Shown here piece after piece: positions 47,123 through 60,247 of a DNA stretch of 64,000 bases; position 1 is the stretch's first letter, and each line of letters opens with the position of its first letter. A model generated the notes under the pieces. The model was given only the letters and a program-made list of their open reading frames with translations. It was not told the origin of the DNA and did not search any database. Position numbers and translations under genes: made by a program. The stretch lies in assembly GCA_026120185.1 (NCBI GenBank), contig JANUWF010001224.1, forward strand, positions 1,302,001 through 1,366,000. Reading direction: 5' to 3'. This DNA is from Voacanga thouarsii. Taxonomy: Eukaryota > Streptophyta > Magnoliopsida > Gentianales > Apocynaceae.

Positions 47123-47756
47123 TGTTGAGAAAATAAATAGGACCAAAGGATAAACATATTTTTTAAATTAATCAATAAGACTCACAATATTTTACAAGAA
47201 AAAGAAAACTCACAAAATATTTTCCCATCAAAAAGACCAATTTTCCTCACACCACCTCTAAAATATTTTTCCTACTAAAATATTTTTCTCACAATATTAT
47301 AGTGCTCTTCAGCTAACTCCTAACACTTTAAACACACCACACCTCCTTTTTCACTGCACATTCATTACTCACATTAAAATGGCTTTGTGATGCCATATTT
47401 ATAGATGACCGAAAGTGACTTTAGCAAGTCGGTGCTTCATTTCCAAGGCTACTAAAAAAATTGTGCAAGTTGTTCTCTTGGCAGTAGTTTTTAGAAAATT
47501 CTTATTTTGTTCTTTGTTAAAAAAAGGCTAAAAAAGTTCTTGAATTTTAGCTGTAAATTGCACTAGGCTTTTCTCCAGGTTGCAACCGATGATTGTAGAT
47601 TCTTGGGCTGTTGGAAGCTTTATGAGTTTTCTCCAATGGTGGCTTCAAGTTATTGGTTCCAGCAAGTTCTTCAACGGCGGTGGAATTACTGCTACGAAAT
47701 TTGAGTTGCAAATTGCAGCTTCCCATGGCGGTGAAGCAGTCATTGCTTTCTCAATA
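47123..47756 (-). repeat. 3' LTR of copia-1 (634 bp)
   Basis: On the minus strand it begins TATTGAGAAAGC directly after the purine tract TTGAGGGGGAG and ends TTTCTCAACA. The ends form a near-perfect inverted pair (TGTTGAGAAA with one change). The left edge abuts the LRK10L remnant. Confidence 0.75.
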
Positions 47757-48047
47757 CTCCCCCTCAATGACTACTTTGTTATTACTTCTTGTGAAATTAT
47801 TCCAAACAGTCTTTGAAATTCTTCGAGCTTTACTCCATTGAGACTTTAGTGAAAATATCTGCAATTTGTTCTTCAATCTTCAGGTGCTTCATTTCAATTT
47901 AACCACATAATACCTTTTCTCGCACAAAGTGATAATGAATCTCTACGTGCTTTGTTCTTATATGAAATACTAGATTTTCTGCTAAGTCTCTTGCTGATTG
48001 ATTGTCACAACATAATTGAACTGCTTTATCCACTTGCTAATGAAGGT
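47757..48047 (-). pseudogene. Copia-1 RNase H C-terminal end and polypurine tract
   Basis: Minus-strand reading gives VDKAVQLCCDNQSARDLAEN, then RTKHVEIHYHFVREKVL and EEQIADIFTK, the conserved end of copia pol. A stop replaces the residue before IEMKHL. It is followed by the purine tract at 47757-47767. It is separated from the rest of RNase H by the solo LTR at 48048-49472. Confidence 0.85.
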
Positions 48048-49472
48048 TAATAGGGCTTAATTTTTTCTATATTGTGTTAATTATTTGAGGTTGTTTTGTG
48101 ATTCTTTTGGTTTAATAACTAGTCATTTCCCTTCCTATTTGATATATTGCTTATGGAAAGTGCTCTTGGTAATTTTGTACAAAAATTGGACCATTCAGAG
48201 CAAAATTATAGATTTTCAGAACTGACCCAATGCCTACCTAGAGTAGTTGAATTGATCGTGGTTCTATTTTGGAAAAGTAGAGGAAAATAGAGCAAAACTG
48301 GGAGATTCCAAAGCTGGACTGGTGCCGGTCCAGTCAAAGTGACCCGACACTGGCCCTATCTATTATGGCAGTTCAGAGTTCTTTTTCAAATCAAATTGGG
48401 AATTGCCTAAGAGGTTCACTTGTTTCCAATTTGTTCTTAGCCCAGGACTTCTGGAGAATAATTTTTAGCAACCAAGGGGATTATTTAACCAAGAAAAAGT
48501 GAAGATTAATGTATGAATTCAAGAAATCAAAGCTACAACCACTTATTGAATGGGGAACTCATCACTCAAAGGAGTATTGTTTTAAGGAGGTTATCAAATG
48601 AGGAAGAAGAGAGCTTGTCTATGAATTCTTTCTAAGACCTTTCTTTTCTTTTTGTTTAAACAATGATGTGATTAATGTTTTAATTGTTATTGAATGTTAT
48701 TTTTCGAATTCATGATATTGTAATTTATTCAATCTTTGATCAATTAATTGTTATTCTTGGTATTTGATTACTTGTTTTTCTTTGGTGGATTGATGAAATT
48801 GAATTTCCTTCTAATGGATTTGAGAAACAAAGTTAGAATTGAGTTAAATTTAATTAATTTGCTATAATTGTTATCTTAACTGGATTAAGAAAGAATGTTA
48901 AGAATTGAACTTAAGTAATTAAAGATTAGTTAATTTAGCATAGAGTATAGGGTCATTGGCTAATTTCATGCTCATATTACCTTGAGTATAGGGATATTCA
49001 TGAGGAATAAGTCTAATGCATTTTTTTGGTTATGTTGGTTTGATCGAGAAATTTGCTAATTTGACAGGAAATAGTGATTTCATGGATTGAAAAAGAAATG
49101 GATTCTATTTTTATTCCTTCATGATGCCAAGACAATGATTTTTTGTGATAAGTGTTGGATAGTTTATATCATGTTCTCAAGAGTAGCTATTTAAGTCCAT
49201 ATTTTTCTCTCCAAGAGTTGTGTATATATTTTATCTTTATCTTTATTTTTATTTTTACTCTTTATCAATCTAATTGGTAGGTTAAATATTGAATGAAAAG
49301 TAATTAGTGTGTACTTGTTCCTTGGGGATCGATATTCATTAATTTCCTATGCTATACTTAATGGTGAGTGCACTTGCTCATATGTGTAATTTGGAATTAA
49401 TGTTTTAACTAAACTTGATTGGGAATAGATACAGAATTGCATGATTTTTATATACCCAAATTTAACACATCA
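48048..49472 (+). repeat. Solo LTR, LARD-like/Athila-type family (1425 bp), in copia-1 RNase H
   Basis: Starts TAATAGGGCTTAA (TG decayed to TA) and ends TTTAACACATCA, matching the other TGATAGGGGC...ACATCA LTRs. It is flanked by AAGGT (48043-48047) and AAGAT (49473-49477), a 4/5 target duplication. No interior follows, so it is a solo LTR. It carries one pair of GC motifs (about 48,322-48,352). Confidence 0.85.
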
Positions 49473-49477
49473 AAGAT

Positions 49478-50312
49478 TTTCCAAGAGTTGTAGTAGCCAC
49501 GAACATTCTTGAGCTGCCTTTGCTGCAGCACATTATTTTGCCTCCATGCTAGATAGTGACACTGTTGTTTGTCTCTTACTGCACCATAGATAGCTCCATA
49601 TCCAAGGCTAAAAGGACATCCAGTAGTTGATCGTCGTGTGTCGTAATCACCACTGTAATCAGCATCACAATATCCAGTCATTTGGGATGTATCTATTTTT
49701 TTATATAGCAATCCATAGTCTATAGTACCTTTAACATACCTTAGTGTACTTTTTATTGCATCAAGATGTGTCTTATTTGGTGTTTGTATGAATCAGGTTA
49801 CTACTCCAACTGCATATGAGATATTTGTCCTTGTTAGTATTAGGTAGATTAAACTACCCACTAACTATCGATACATCATTTTGTTTTCAAGTTCCTTGTC
49901 TTGAGTTGAACATAATCGAGCATTTACTTCTATTGGGCAATCAAGCATGCCATATTTTTGTAGAAGATCCTGTGCATACTTCTATTAGCATAAAAATATC
50001 CCATTATTCGCTTGTTCTATCTCTAAGCCAAGAAAATGCTTCAATTCTCCGAGCTCCTTCATCTGGAAGCGAATTGAGAGATTTGATCTAATTTGTTCAA
50101 TCTCTCCTTTATCATCTCCAGTAATGATTAGATCATCCATGTACACGAGTACTGTGCCTAGCTTCCCTTCTCGAGCTTTAATGAACAATTTTGAATTAGC
50201 TGGTGCCATCGAATATCCATTCTGGATTAGGAATTCTACAATTTTTCCATACTATACTCGTGGTGCTTGTTTCAATTCAAAAATTATTTTTTAATTTTCC
50301 ACACGTACTCTA
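49478..50312 (-). pseudogene. Copia-1 reverse transcriptase C-terminal half and RNase H start
   Basis: Minus-strand reading from 50312 gives FELKQAPRV, then [16 protein letters not shown], with the YMDD polymerase motif intact, and [37 protein letters not shown] opens RNase H. Later frames slip: the usual AEAEYxAAxxAxxE block reads [12 protein letters not shown] through a 1-base shift. It ends at the target duplication of the solo LTR. Stops occur before the YMDD region and the unit is split at both ends by insertions. Confidence 0.88.
50308..50312. repeat. Target site duplication of the 4.5 kb solo LTR, left copy (CTCTA)
   Basis: CTCTA immediately precedes TGTAACACCC. An identical CTCTA follows at 54813-54817. 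Confidence 0.9.
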
Positions 50313-53300
50313 TGTAACACCCTGCTACCTAGGCCCAACAGGGCCGGGGATGTTACCCCATCTAAAGGATAAGGGGTCTTTATAACTAGGTCACACAAAT
50401 AAAATACAAAATAAAAATAATAACTTAACTTAAAATTTATTACAACCCAAGAATAAATCCACGAATAAAACCATGAAATCCCAAAAGAGAAACAAATTCA
50501 TAAATAAAATCATCCACTCTCAACTCCCCAAAGTAATACATAAAAATAAAAGACAACATTCTCTTCCAAGGCAGATAACACTAGCTACTCATCCCCACAG
50601 CAGGATCAGCCTGAAATCATGGTAAAAGGTGATGAGACAGAAATCTCAGTAAGTCTGTGTGTACTTTGGGTGTTCAGTGAAAACAGTTCGTGGATGCAAA
50701 GTGTGAAATCTTTATAAGAGAGATATTGGCAAGCAATAAACATTAGTCAAAAGCAAGAGTGGTGTTTTCCTCTTTTTGAAAACATACAAGTGCACAATAA
50801 AATCAGCCGCTCAAAAGGTGGTCAAAAGTTACCACACATTGGGCCCCATAACCATACAACGGTCAAAATGCCACACTTTGTGCAGACTGACAAAAGAAAT
50901 ACTGGCAAGCAATGAATGATGTTAAAAAAATAAGAGTGGCGTTTTGGGTTTCAAACCATACAGGTACAATAAAATTAACCACTCAAAAAGGGTGGTCATG
51001 GGTTACCACACGTTAGGCCCCATGTCCACATGGTCAGTATGCCACACTTTGTGTATACTACCGGTCAAAATGCCACACTTTGTACAGACTGACAAAGTAG
51101 TAGGTGATCGGCTTACTGGGCAAGATACTCCTCCTTCTCTATACCCAAACAACAACCGGGTGTCCATTCCGGTAAAACACAGTCACTTGACTGAAAAGAA
51201 CACTGCCAGCTCGAACCGGCATGACTAAGTAGTACTAACGTTTCTCTAAGTTGAGCTTATCTATTGGAGGTGGCCTCCTGCTAGAAGACTCACCCTTGCT
51301 CTTCAAAACTAGTATTACTAGCCTACATTTATTGAGTACTCAACGTAATGTATCCTACTTAGGAAAAATGAATAAAACATAGTTCCACTTGAAAATCGCA
51401 ATTAAGGTTTTCCAAAGTTTGGGGCAAAACTGGTTTTAGAAAGAATTTTAGGTTTTGAGTAAAACCGCCCCTTGATTTGCAAATAATTTATTTGTGTAAA
51501 ATGAGAATGGAAATAATCCTCAATTGCCTTTACAGAAATGAGTGACCATGCACTCTACATTTGGCTTGCCATAAAAAAAATCATTTTTCATCAAACAGGT
51601 TTTATACAGGAGCTTACCTGATCCTTACTCATAACAAAGGTCTCCAACAGTTGAACTAACCCCGCATGGGGTAAATACAAACCACAATCAAACTCAAGCC
51701 AAGATTCACTTTCACAAATAAAACTAACTCAACTTACTACAATCATGTCCCTAGTGTCCCAAGCTTTAAGGCTCGATAATAAATAAAAGGGGTTTATAAA
51801 ATAAATCTAGTTTGATATTAAAATAACTAAAGTTTAGAAAATAGGTACAATATGTTGAAGGTTTAAATCTTGCTAAAATAATTTAGAGTTTATTTGATGA
51901 AAAGTCCTAGGTGGTAATAGGTAAAATAATAATTTATTAATAATTAATTGCTAGAAAATAATTGATAGTTAAAATTAGTTGAAAATAAATTTTAATGAGT
52001 CTTGCTTGAAAAATAATAAATAAATTTTAATTGGTTTGATTAAAAGATAATAATTAAATTTTAATAATAAATATTTTACCTATTATGATTATTTTCATAA
52101 AAGGCTTTATTTGATATTATAATATCTATATATTTTTATTTTTCTAGCAAAAACTATTATTTATTTGACTAAAATATCCTTTATATATATAATAATCCAA
52201 ATCTACCCTTCTTAGGGTTTTTTTAGAAATTACTTAGCAAAATCATATTATTAAATATTTTATTCATAAAATAAAAATTAGTTTAGGGACAACTAGATCA
52301 TGATCATATTTCTATGGCTAACCACAATCATGAATATATATAATCCATCAATTCATCAAATCATCCAAGTCATGCATATATGCATAGATCTAAATTTATC
52401 AAGACATGGTCTAACCTCTACTAGCATAATTATGATCATGGCTTTAATAATCCAACACGCATATAAATCCTATTCACCAAAGGTGACATAATCTCTAGCA
52501 TACTTTATCACAAATACAACCTATGACATGCATCAAGCCTCAAATCATCATACTATCAACCAAGACAATCCTTCCATGCATACATCCCATCTCATTCACA
52601 ATCATACATATATTCATGCTTCAACCCCAACAATACATACACAAATCCTATCTCCATCCACCTTCTAACAACATCACCGTAGAGACATGAATCTAGGATT
52701 TAAAAGAAAGATGAAAGGCACTTACTTGGTTGATGAATGCCTTGAAGGAGTTTAGAATGGATCTCAACTCCTAGATGTTTAACTTTGTCCAAGGGAGATG
52801 GCGAAAACATAATCATGAGAGGAGAAGCCATCCGGCCAAGAGAAGGGAGGTTCGGACATGAGAGAGAGAGAGAGACCATTAGCATGTTTATTCACATATG
52901 TTCTCACTAGAGATCAAGATTGGAGAAGATGAAGTTGTTAAAACAAACTTTACCTTGAAGGTGTTCTTGAACCTTCACAAAATTTTCTGATTTTGATCCG
53001 AAGTAGCGAGTTGATTTGTGGAGTTTGATGTTAAGAATGGTGTTGATGGACTCACGGTAGTGAGTAGGTCAAATCTGGAGATTTCAGAGAAGGTTTGAAG
53101 TGGTTTAGAGGGGTATTAGGTGAAAGGAAGAAGTAGGTGTTCTTGGTGTAGTGTGTGTGTTCTTGAAGGTTGAAGGAATTTAAGAGAATTTGATTTGCAG
53201 CTGCCGAAATTCTGTGAGAAATAGGGCTGGCTGAATTTTTGTAGGGTTTAGGAGGTTGATTCTCTGATTTGGAAGGGAAAATGAAAGGCTAGTTGTTACA

Positions 53301-54812
53301 ATCCTTGAAGAATATTTTTGGGAAGTAAATTTAGAAACTAGATATCACAAGAATCTATTTGATTATGGAAGAGCTTTTGGAAGTCTGCCATGGACGAATT
53401 TCTGGCAGTGTTTTGGCTGAATGAGAGCTGGTTGAGGGAGGCTTAAGGTGGCTGAAATCATGGAGTATAATGGTGAAGAGAAGGTCTGATTGTTTGAGAT
53501 ATATTTTATGGAAAGTTGCTAAACTATGGTGGCTGGAATTTTGGTAATCAATCAAGCATAATTGTAGGGATTTGTTGGAGAGATTTTCGGACAGCCATGG
53601 CTAAGTTTCGTGCAGAAGCTTAAGGGGAACAATGGAGCTCTGTTACTGAAGGTTTAAGGAAGGTTTATGGAGAATAAGGTTGGTGTTTCGGCTGGAAGAG
53701 AAATAGGGAACAAAGCTGGAAAATTTTCATGCACAGAATTTTCGCTGGGCAGAATTTTCTGGACAGATTTTCGGCTGCCATTTCCAGCCATCTTGCAGAG
53801 AGTTTGAAGGGAAATTTTAGGGGCTTTCAAGGCTGGTTTCCAGCCTTCTTCATGAAGGAAAAACATGGCTAAGGTGCTGAACAAAATCTGGAAGAAAACA
53901 GCTTGGTTTTGAACTCTCAAAGTGGTGATTTGTACAGGAATTTTTCCTGTTTTTGCTCCAGCTTTGAGCAGTCCGAAAATGGCCAAGAAATTCATATTGC
54001 AAACTGATCCTAAAGACCATTTTTCTGGCAGCATTTAGGAGGGAATATTAGCTAAGAAACTTGACACTTTGAAGGCACAATAAGCTGGAAAATTTCAGCT
54101 CATTCCAAGAAGGAAGATGAACTAGCTAGAGTGAATTTTAGCAAGCTCACTAGAGGGATTTTTCCTCTTGGAATTTCCCACAACTCTTACACATTTTCAG
54201 ACCATGAGAAGTCTTTTACTAAGACATTTTGATCTTACAAGACCACAGCACTTTACTGAAATTTTTGGAAAGAAAATGGCTAGAACAACTTGATCAAACT
54301 AATGAGTTGAGAAATAAGGAAAATCAAAGATCAAGAGAAAATGAATTCCCTTTAGGAAATTCGAGTAGGGCAAGGGAGTAGAATGAGGTTACTCCTAACA
54401 TGTCTCTCTTCGGACATCATCACTACCTTACTCTAAGCTCATAAGGCCGAAACTATTTCACCCTAAGTAACAATAAAATTTAATCAAGCTAAAGCTCCTA
54501 TGATGGAATTCGAACCCAAGACCTCAAGAATTAATTCCAAAGCTTTAACCACTAAACTACAACAACTCTTGTTCTTATTTTCTCTCCTAAATATTTTTCC
54601 TATTTAATCCTCAAGCTATCTCCCTATTTTCACCTCAAGCAAAAATGACCATTTTGCCCTTCTTACTCAATAAACATAATCAAGCCCTTAAGACTATAAA
54701 ACACAAATCCAAAGCACATAAAATTATACAAAAATATATTTAAACATGCAAATAAATATGCTATGCAACCAAACCCCCTTACTCTAAGGTTGGTTTTGAC
54801 TGGGGTTTCACA
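50313..54812 (-). repeat. Solo LTR of the gypsy A/B family (4500 bp), minus strand
   Basis: On the minus strand it runs from TGTGAAACCCCAGTC (54812) to GGGTGTTACA (50313), with TG...CA ends and a perfect CTCTA duplication. It is collinear with LTR B and longer than LTR A. Its subparts include the tRNA-like module (54,505-54,560), a CT-rich tract before the accD site equivalent (about 52,860-52,880, no accD here), an AT-rich block (51,780-52,270) and the conserved terminal 600 bp. A local duplication near 50,820-51,100 repeats GCCACACTTTGTG-type words. No interior is present. Confidence 0.95.
54500..54565 (-). promoter_or_regulatory. tRNA-like A-box/B-box module in the solo LTR
   Basis: Minus strand: GTAGTTTAGTGGTTAAAGC (about 54,542-54,560) and GGGTTCGAATTCC (54505-54517). 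GTTT can pair with AAGC (D-arm-like) and TGGG-TTCGAAT-TCCA forms a T-arm-like hairpin. This is the most tRNA-like of the four copies. The acceptor stem is not conserved. Confidence 0.45.
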
Positions 54813-54817
54813 CTCTA

Positions 54818-56320
54818 GATATATCTTATTCTCAAACCCTTATGGTTGCTGCATGTATATGTCTCGATGGAGTTCTCTATGGAGGAATGCATTCTTTACA
54901 TCCCTCTGCCATAACTTCCAAAACTTACTTACAGCTAAGGTAAGTAATATTAGAATTGTGATGATCTTTGCCACTAGACTGAATGTCTCGTCATAGTTTA
55001 ACCCGTATTTTTATGAGAAACCTCATGCCACCAGTCATGCCTTGTATCTGTCAATCGATTTATCGGGCTGGGTTTTCAATTTGTATACCCATTTGCAAAA
55101 GATGGGTTATATATTCCTCGACCTTGGCACTAATCTCTACATCTCATTTTGCTTTAGTGCTTGTATTTCTTCTTCCATCGCGTTTCTCCATTCCTTATGT
55201 TTGGATGCCTCTTCGTACATGTCTAGCTCTCTTACAATATCCTCGATCAAGGCTGTGTTTGTATATTTTGGATTAAGTCTTCATTGTTGAGTAAACCTCC
55301 TAAGTTGTGGTTGCGCCTCCTCTTCATTGTCTATTTCTTCATATTGACTAGGCCTCTGATCTTCTATAAATTTATGTATTCCTATCTGCCATGGACTCTT
55401 CAATTTACTTAATGGTGACTCCTTTGATAGTAATTCTTTGTCAGCCTTTTCAGATGTTTCAAAAGTCAAATGATCTTCTTCTTGTTCTTCTAACTTTTTC
55501 ACTGATTCTTCTAAGATTTCTTCAAATTGTGGTAGCTTCTTGACCTGAGATGACTACTAAGATAATGCTTCATCAAATATAATATTTCTAGATGTATAGT
55601 ATCTACTTGTGTTAGGATTACAACAAATCCATCATTTTCGTCTAGAATCATATCCAACAAAGATACAACAGATTGCCTTCTTTTCAGACTTACTTCTTAA
55701 ATGATCAGGTACCAATACGTAGCATACACACCCAAAAATTAAAAAATGAGCTACAATGGGCTTCTTCTTCTGTAGTTTCTCGTAAAGTAAGATCATGCTG
55801 AGCTTTACTTTTGGTAAGCGATTTGTGATATATACTACTATCTTTATACATTCTGCCCAGAACCATAGTTGAATATTCTTAGCGTGAAGCATACTTCTAC
55901 ACGTCTCTGCAAGATGTCAATTCTTTCTTTCTGCAACTCCATTATGTTGTGGAGTATTCGGATATGTCAACAGTCATCGAATCTTGTTTTGTTTCAAGAA
56001 CTCTGTAAACTCCTCTAAAGTGTATTCTCCACCGTTATCTGTCCGAAGGCACTTTATTTCATAGCCAATTTCACTTTCTACTTTCTCCTTGAATGCCTGG
56101 AACTTTGATAAAGTTTCAGACTTTTCTTTCAAGAAATCAATTCAGACATATCAAGAATAGTCATTGATAAAAATTATCATGTAATGGAAACCAAATACTG
56201 ATGGCTGCTTTACTGGGCCAAAAATGTCTAAGTGAATCAGCTCCAAAGGTTCCTTGGCTCTAAACTTCGACTCCTCATATAGTAGTTGATGCTCTTTAGT
56301 ATGCTCTAAACTTACACACT
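54818..56320 (-). pseudogene. Copia-1 integrase and reverse transcriptase N-terminal half
   Basis: From about 56,320 downward the minus strand reads AKEPLELIHLDIFGPV, then CLRTDNGGEYTLEEF and PQHNGVAERKN, giving all three integrase acidic residues (D, D, E). The next part (55892-55632) is WFWAECIKIVVYITNRLP and CIFVGYDSRRK. An acidic linker (55502-55281) with EEQEEDHLTFE precedes RT. RT opens near 55,190 with WRNAMEEEIQALKQNEM and continues GLNYDETFS to 54818, where the solo LTR splits it. Stops interrupt the integrase and RT frames. The start of integrase and all of gag are missing at the junction with copia-2. Confidence 0.88.
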
Positions 56321-56324
56321 TTAG

Positions 56325-58427
56325 TATGATCCTTAAATGTAAAACCCTTAGGTTGTGTCATGTGCACTTTATCAGTTAGATTTCTATTAAAAAAAGTTAT
56401 TTTTGTCAAATCTCAATCATAATAAGCTGCAAATACTAGAAGTATTCTTATAGATTTCAGCATTACTATAGGTGAAAAAGTTTCGTCATAGTTAGTACCT
56501 TATTGTTGATGATAACCTTTGGCAACCAATCATGCCTTGTAGGTAATAACTTTATCATCCATGTTGGTTTTCTTCTTGAAAACCCATGTACATCTTATTG
56601 GTTTTATCCCTTCGAGTGGATCAACCAAAGTCCAAACTTAGTTGTCATGCATATAATCTATTTTTAACTTCATGGCCTCAAGCAATTTGTCAAATTTTTA
56701 AACTTTTCAAAAATTATTTGTAAATAGTAGGCTCATATTCTTCTATGAGCAACACGTCATTGTGGTCACAAATAAGAAATCCATATCTCTCAGGCATCAA
56801 AGGTGTCCTACTTGACCTACAAGATTCTTGTTTATTTGAATGTTCGTGTATCTTGTCAATAGACTCGAGATCAACCGGTTGATCATTGTTTGTTTGTTCT
56901 TCTTGAACTTTACTAAGTTCAATTTTACTCTTACTATCTTCTTTAAGCATAATTCATTCTCTAAAAAAACTACATACTTTGAACAAATACTTTATTTTTA
57001 GAAGGAAAATAAAAATAATATCTATGGGATTGTTTTGGATATCCAAAAAGTAAATATTTATCAAACTTATTTTCCAATTTGTCTGATTTTGTCCTCTTCA
57101 CATAAGCAAAACATCTCTAAATTCTCAAGTAAGCTAATTTTAGTCTCTTAACAAAAAATAATTCATATATGGTAGTATCAACTATTTTTTATGAAACTCT
57201 ATTTAAAATATAAATAGAAGCCTCTAGTGTATATCTCCAAAATGATTTAGGTAATTCCACAAAAGCTATTATGGTTTTGAACAATATCTAGTAGGGTTCA
57301 ATTCCTTCTTTCGAATACGCCATTATACTAAGGTGTATACAATGGAATCCATTGAGATAATATCTCATTATCTCTAAGATAATTTTGAAACTCTTGATTC
57401 AAGTATTCACCTTCTCGATTGAATCTTAAAATCTTAATACTTTTACCAAATTATTTTTCTACATTATTCCTGAATTTTTTGAACTTGTCAAAGGTTTCAG
57501 ATTATATTTTATTAAATACAAAACTCAAATTGAGAATACTCATCGATAAAGGTATTAAAGTATTGATAACCCTTTCTTGCTTGCAATGTCATTAGTCCAC
57601 ATACATCACTATATATTAGTTCTAATAATTATTTAACCATTTTTTCTTTCTTAGAAAAAGAGTTATTGGTCATTTTACCAAGTAAACATAATTCATATAT
57701 ATCATATAATACATATTCAAATGATGCTAAGTCGCTAAACTTGTGTGACTTAGAAATGCAATTCTCGTTTACATGGCCTAAACGACAATGCCATAAGGAA
57801 GATGGGTTCGTGTTATCTTTTCTTTGTTTTTTATTATTTATGTTGAGAATTTGAATTTCCTTGTCAAGAATATACAAACCATTCATCAACGTTGAAGAAC
57901 CATAATAGATTTTATTTAATGAAAAAGAATTATTTTTATTTTAAAAAATTAAATGAAATCTAACTATATCTAAACAAGCAATTGAGATAATGTTCTTTAA
58001 TAAAACTGGAACATAACAACAATTTGTAAGTTTTAGAATCAATTCGGAAGGTAATTATAGAAGATAATCCCCCATAGCAAGTGCATCAATCTTTGCTCCA
58101 TTTGCAGCATGTAAGTCCGCATCACTTTTCTCTAACTTCCTACTGCTCTTTAACCCTTGCAAATTATTGCACAAATGATATTCACATCCGGTATCTAATA
58201 CCCATATCTATTTATTAAAAGTAGTATTTATCTCAATCATAAATATAGCAGGAGTAGAAGTAAAAGTGCTTGCAAGCTTCTCCTTCTCCTTCTTTTCTTT
58301 TAGTGACTCCAAATAGTCCTTGCAGTTGTGCCTCTAATAACCCATCTTACCACAATAATGACATAAGTCCCTGGTAGCTGTCTTCTTCTTCTTAATTTTA
58401 CCTTTTGGCTTAGTTGAATTCTTTTTC
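56325..58427 (-). pseudogene. Copia-2 protease, integrase and RT start (decayed)
   Basis: Minus strand from 58427: KPKGKIKKKK, then the nucleocapsid knuckle CHYCGKMGY.RHNC (stop in place of one residue). WVLDTGCEYHLC is the protease motif. The GAG-pre-integrase block LWHCRLGHVNENCISK lies near 57,790, with LCLLGKM. The integrase core (57,600-57,200) is badly broken. Its C-terminal part has YLRIQRCFAYVKRTKSDKLE, then YYFYFPSKNKVFV. The linker at 56950-56714 ends PLMPERYGFLICDHNDVLLI. RT begins after it with WVFKKKTNMDD, then GTNYDETFSP, and is lost near 56,330 where copia-1 integrase begins. Many stops show it is inactive. Confidence 0.85.
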
Positions 58428-60247
58428 TGTTAAGATTATGCCTTAGAAGTAATCATTTGTACAATATATGTTGCATATTTAATCAATAAAAGACATTCTT
58501 TATCTTTCAATTTCCTTGTTTCATATGTGTATGTGCTTAAAACTAATAGATAAAGTCCCTAGTATAATGTATAGTGTTAAGAAAATTGTGATAAAAATCA
58601 TAATGGGAGATTTCCACTACAATATGCAGTACTTATAGTTAAACTATACCTAGTTATAGTATTATTAAGATAGAACATCATTAATGGGCAAAGATTAGCA
58701 TATGTTATACTTCTTAATTAGATCAAGTGGTGGTTCTCACATCAGTAAGTATTATAATACTCAAAGTTAACATATAGATCCTTATTATATGAAGAAGTAC
58801 ATTGGATGATCTAACTATGAGACAATAACATGGATAACTATTTAGTCCCAGTGATATAATTTCATTATAGCAAATCTGCAAATATCCTTAGACTTGAGAT
58901 CTTCAAGATACTCTATTTGTTGAGTGTTGTACTTTGATTCTTATCTTTATAGTCTTATCAAGGGCTGCCTATGAGATAGATATTAGGTATAATGTAAAGT
59001 AAACAAAAGTAATTGAGTTGGTCAACAAATGATTCATCTCTCCTAATAGTAGGGGCATATATCTCATGGCCACTTGTAGGAAATCATTACTTAAAAAGTC
59101 CTTGGCCATGGCAGCTATGTGTTGGAATTTGTTCCAAATGATATATTGTTGAGTAATTGATTCTGGAATAAGTAGTAATAAATTTGGATAAGAATTAATT
59201 ATGTTCTAGAGAGAGTTGGTACTAATTCCATACTCTAAAATCGAAAAAGGTATAGTATGATGAAATAGGTTTGTTGCACTGATATTTTGTTATTGAAAAA
59301 ATCATGTCAAGCCACTTAACTTTTTGGACTTTTGGATTGTCAAGATGCATTGCTAGATATTGCTCTGGATCTGGTAAATATGAATTTATTAATTAAAAAA
59401 TTAATCATAATTAGAATTAAAATGTCAATTCTAATTATTAAGAATTATTAATTCTATAGTGATTTGAAATAAATCATATTTCACTACCAATAGATTGGAA
59501 AACATAATAGGTCACACACAATAGAGGAATTTGTACTCAAAATATTATATGATAATATTATGGGTAATTTGTGAGAAGAATTAATTATTGTAGGCTAATT
59601 ATAAGGTGTTATAATTAGTTAGGTGAAATTGCAATTGTTAAATCCTTTGTTTGTGAATTATAAATTTGTTATTATTCAAAAGATCAAATTACAATTTCTA
59701 AAACCTAAGAGTCCATAATTGAAAAAGGTAAAATAATTGTTTTCTAAAAGATTTAGAAAATAGGAAAAGCTCTGTATGTTTCCTTTTGGTAGAAGGCGGT
59801 GATGTTGTTTGAGCAAAAGATGAATTTTGTTCTCTGTGCGGTTTTAGAGAAAAATACAGAAACACAAGCTTTATAGAGAAAGGGAAATTTGGAGTTTTTC
59901 TTTCATTAAATTACAATAGCTTTTTTCTTTTTCTATTCTTCTTCGATTAGACCATAATGCCGCCAATCGAAATTACCTATTAGCATCAATTCTTGGTGCT
60001 TGCAGAGTATAATTCCTTGTGTGGATTACTGTTAAAGAATTCCTATACTTGAAATTTTAGTGGCTCAATTTGTTTAACATCCAAAGGTGATTTGCACAGA
60101 AGAAAATTTTTGAAAACTATGTTTTAAGTTAACGAATTTTCCTCCCTCTCTTAACCCGTTTAATTACATACAAGTGATTCTATTATGTGGATTTCATTTT
60201 CATTTCCGTTGGGCGTATATTTGATATAGCATGATAGAAATCTAACA
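58428..60247 (-). repeat. Solo copia-type LTR (1820 bp) within copia-2 gag
   Basis: Ends TGTTAAGATTATGCC...AATCTAACA are inverted-complementary in outline (TGTTAGATTT on the minus strand). Flanks are TTTTC (58423-58427) and TCTTC (60248-60252), a 4/5 target duplication. Joining the flanks restores a lysine-rich Gag stretch. Orientation is uncertain; minus is favoured because TGTTAGATTT is a common LTR start. There are no coding parts. A TGTTGGAATTTGTTCC word at about 59,131 resembles another LTR start and could be nested sequence. Confidence 0.65.

Noticed and set aside
47580..47841. Plus-strand frames of 62-78 residues
   Set aside because: They overlap, on the opposite strand, the copia-1 3' LTR and polypurine tract, and have no support of their own.
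53654..54034. 126-residue frame in the solo LTR
   Set aside because: LTR sequence homologous to 2,450-2,700. The frame is not kept between copies.
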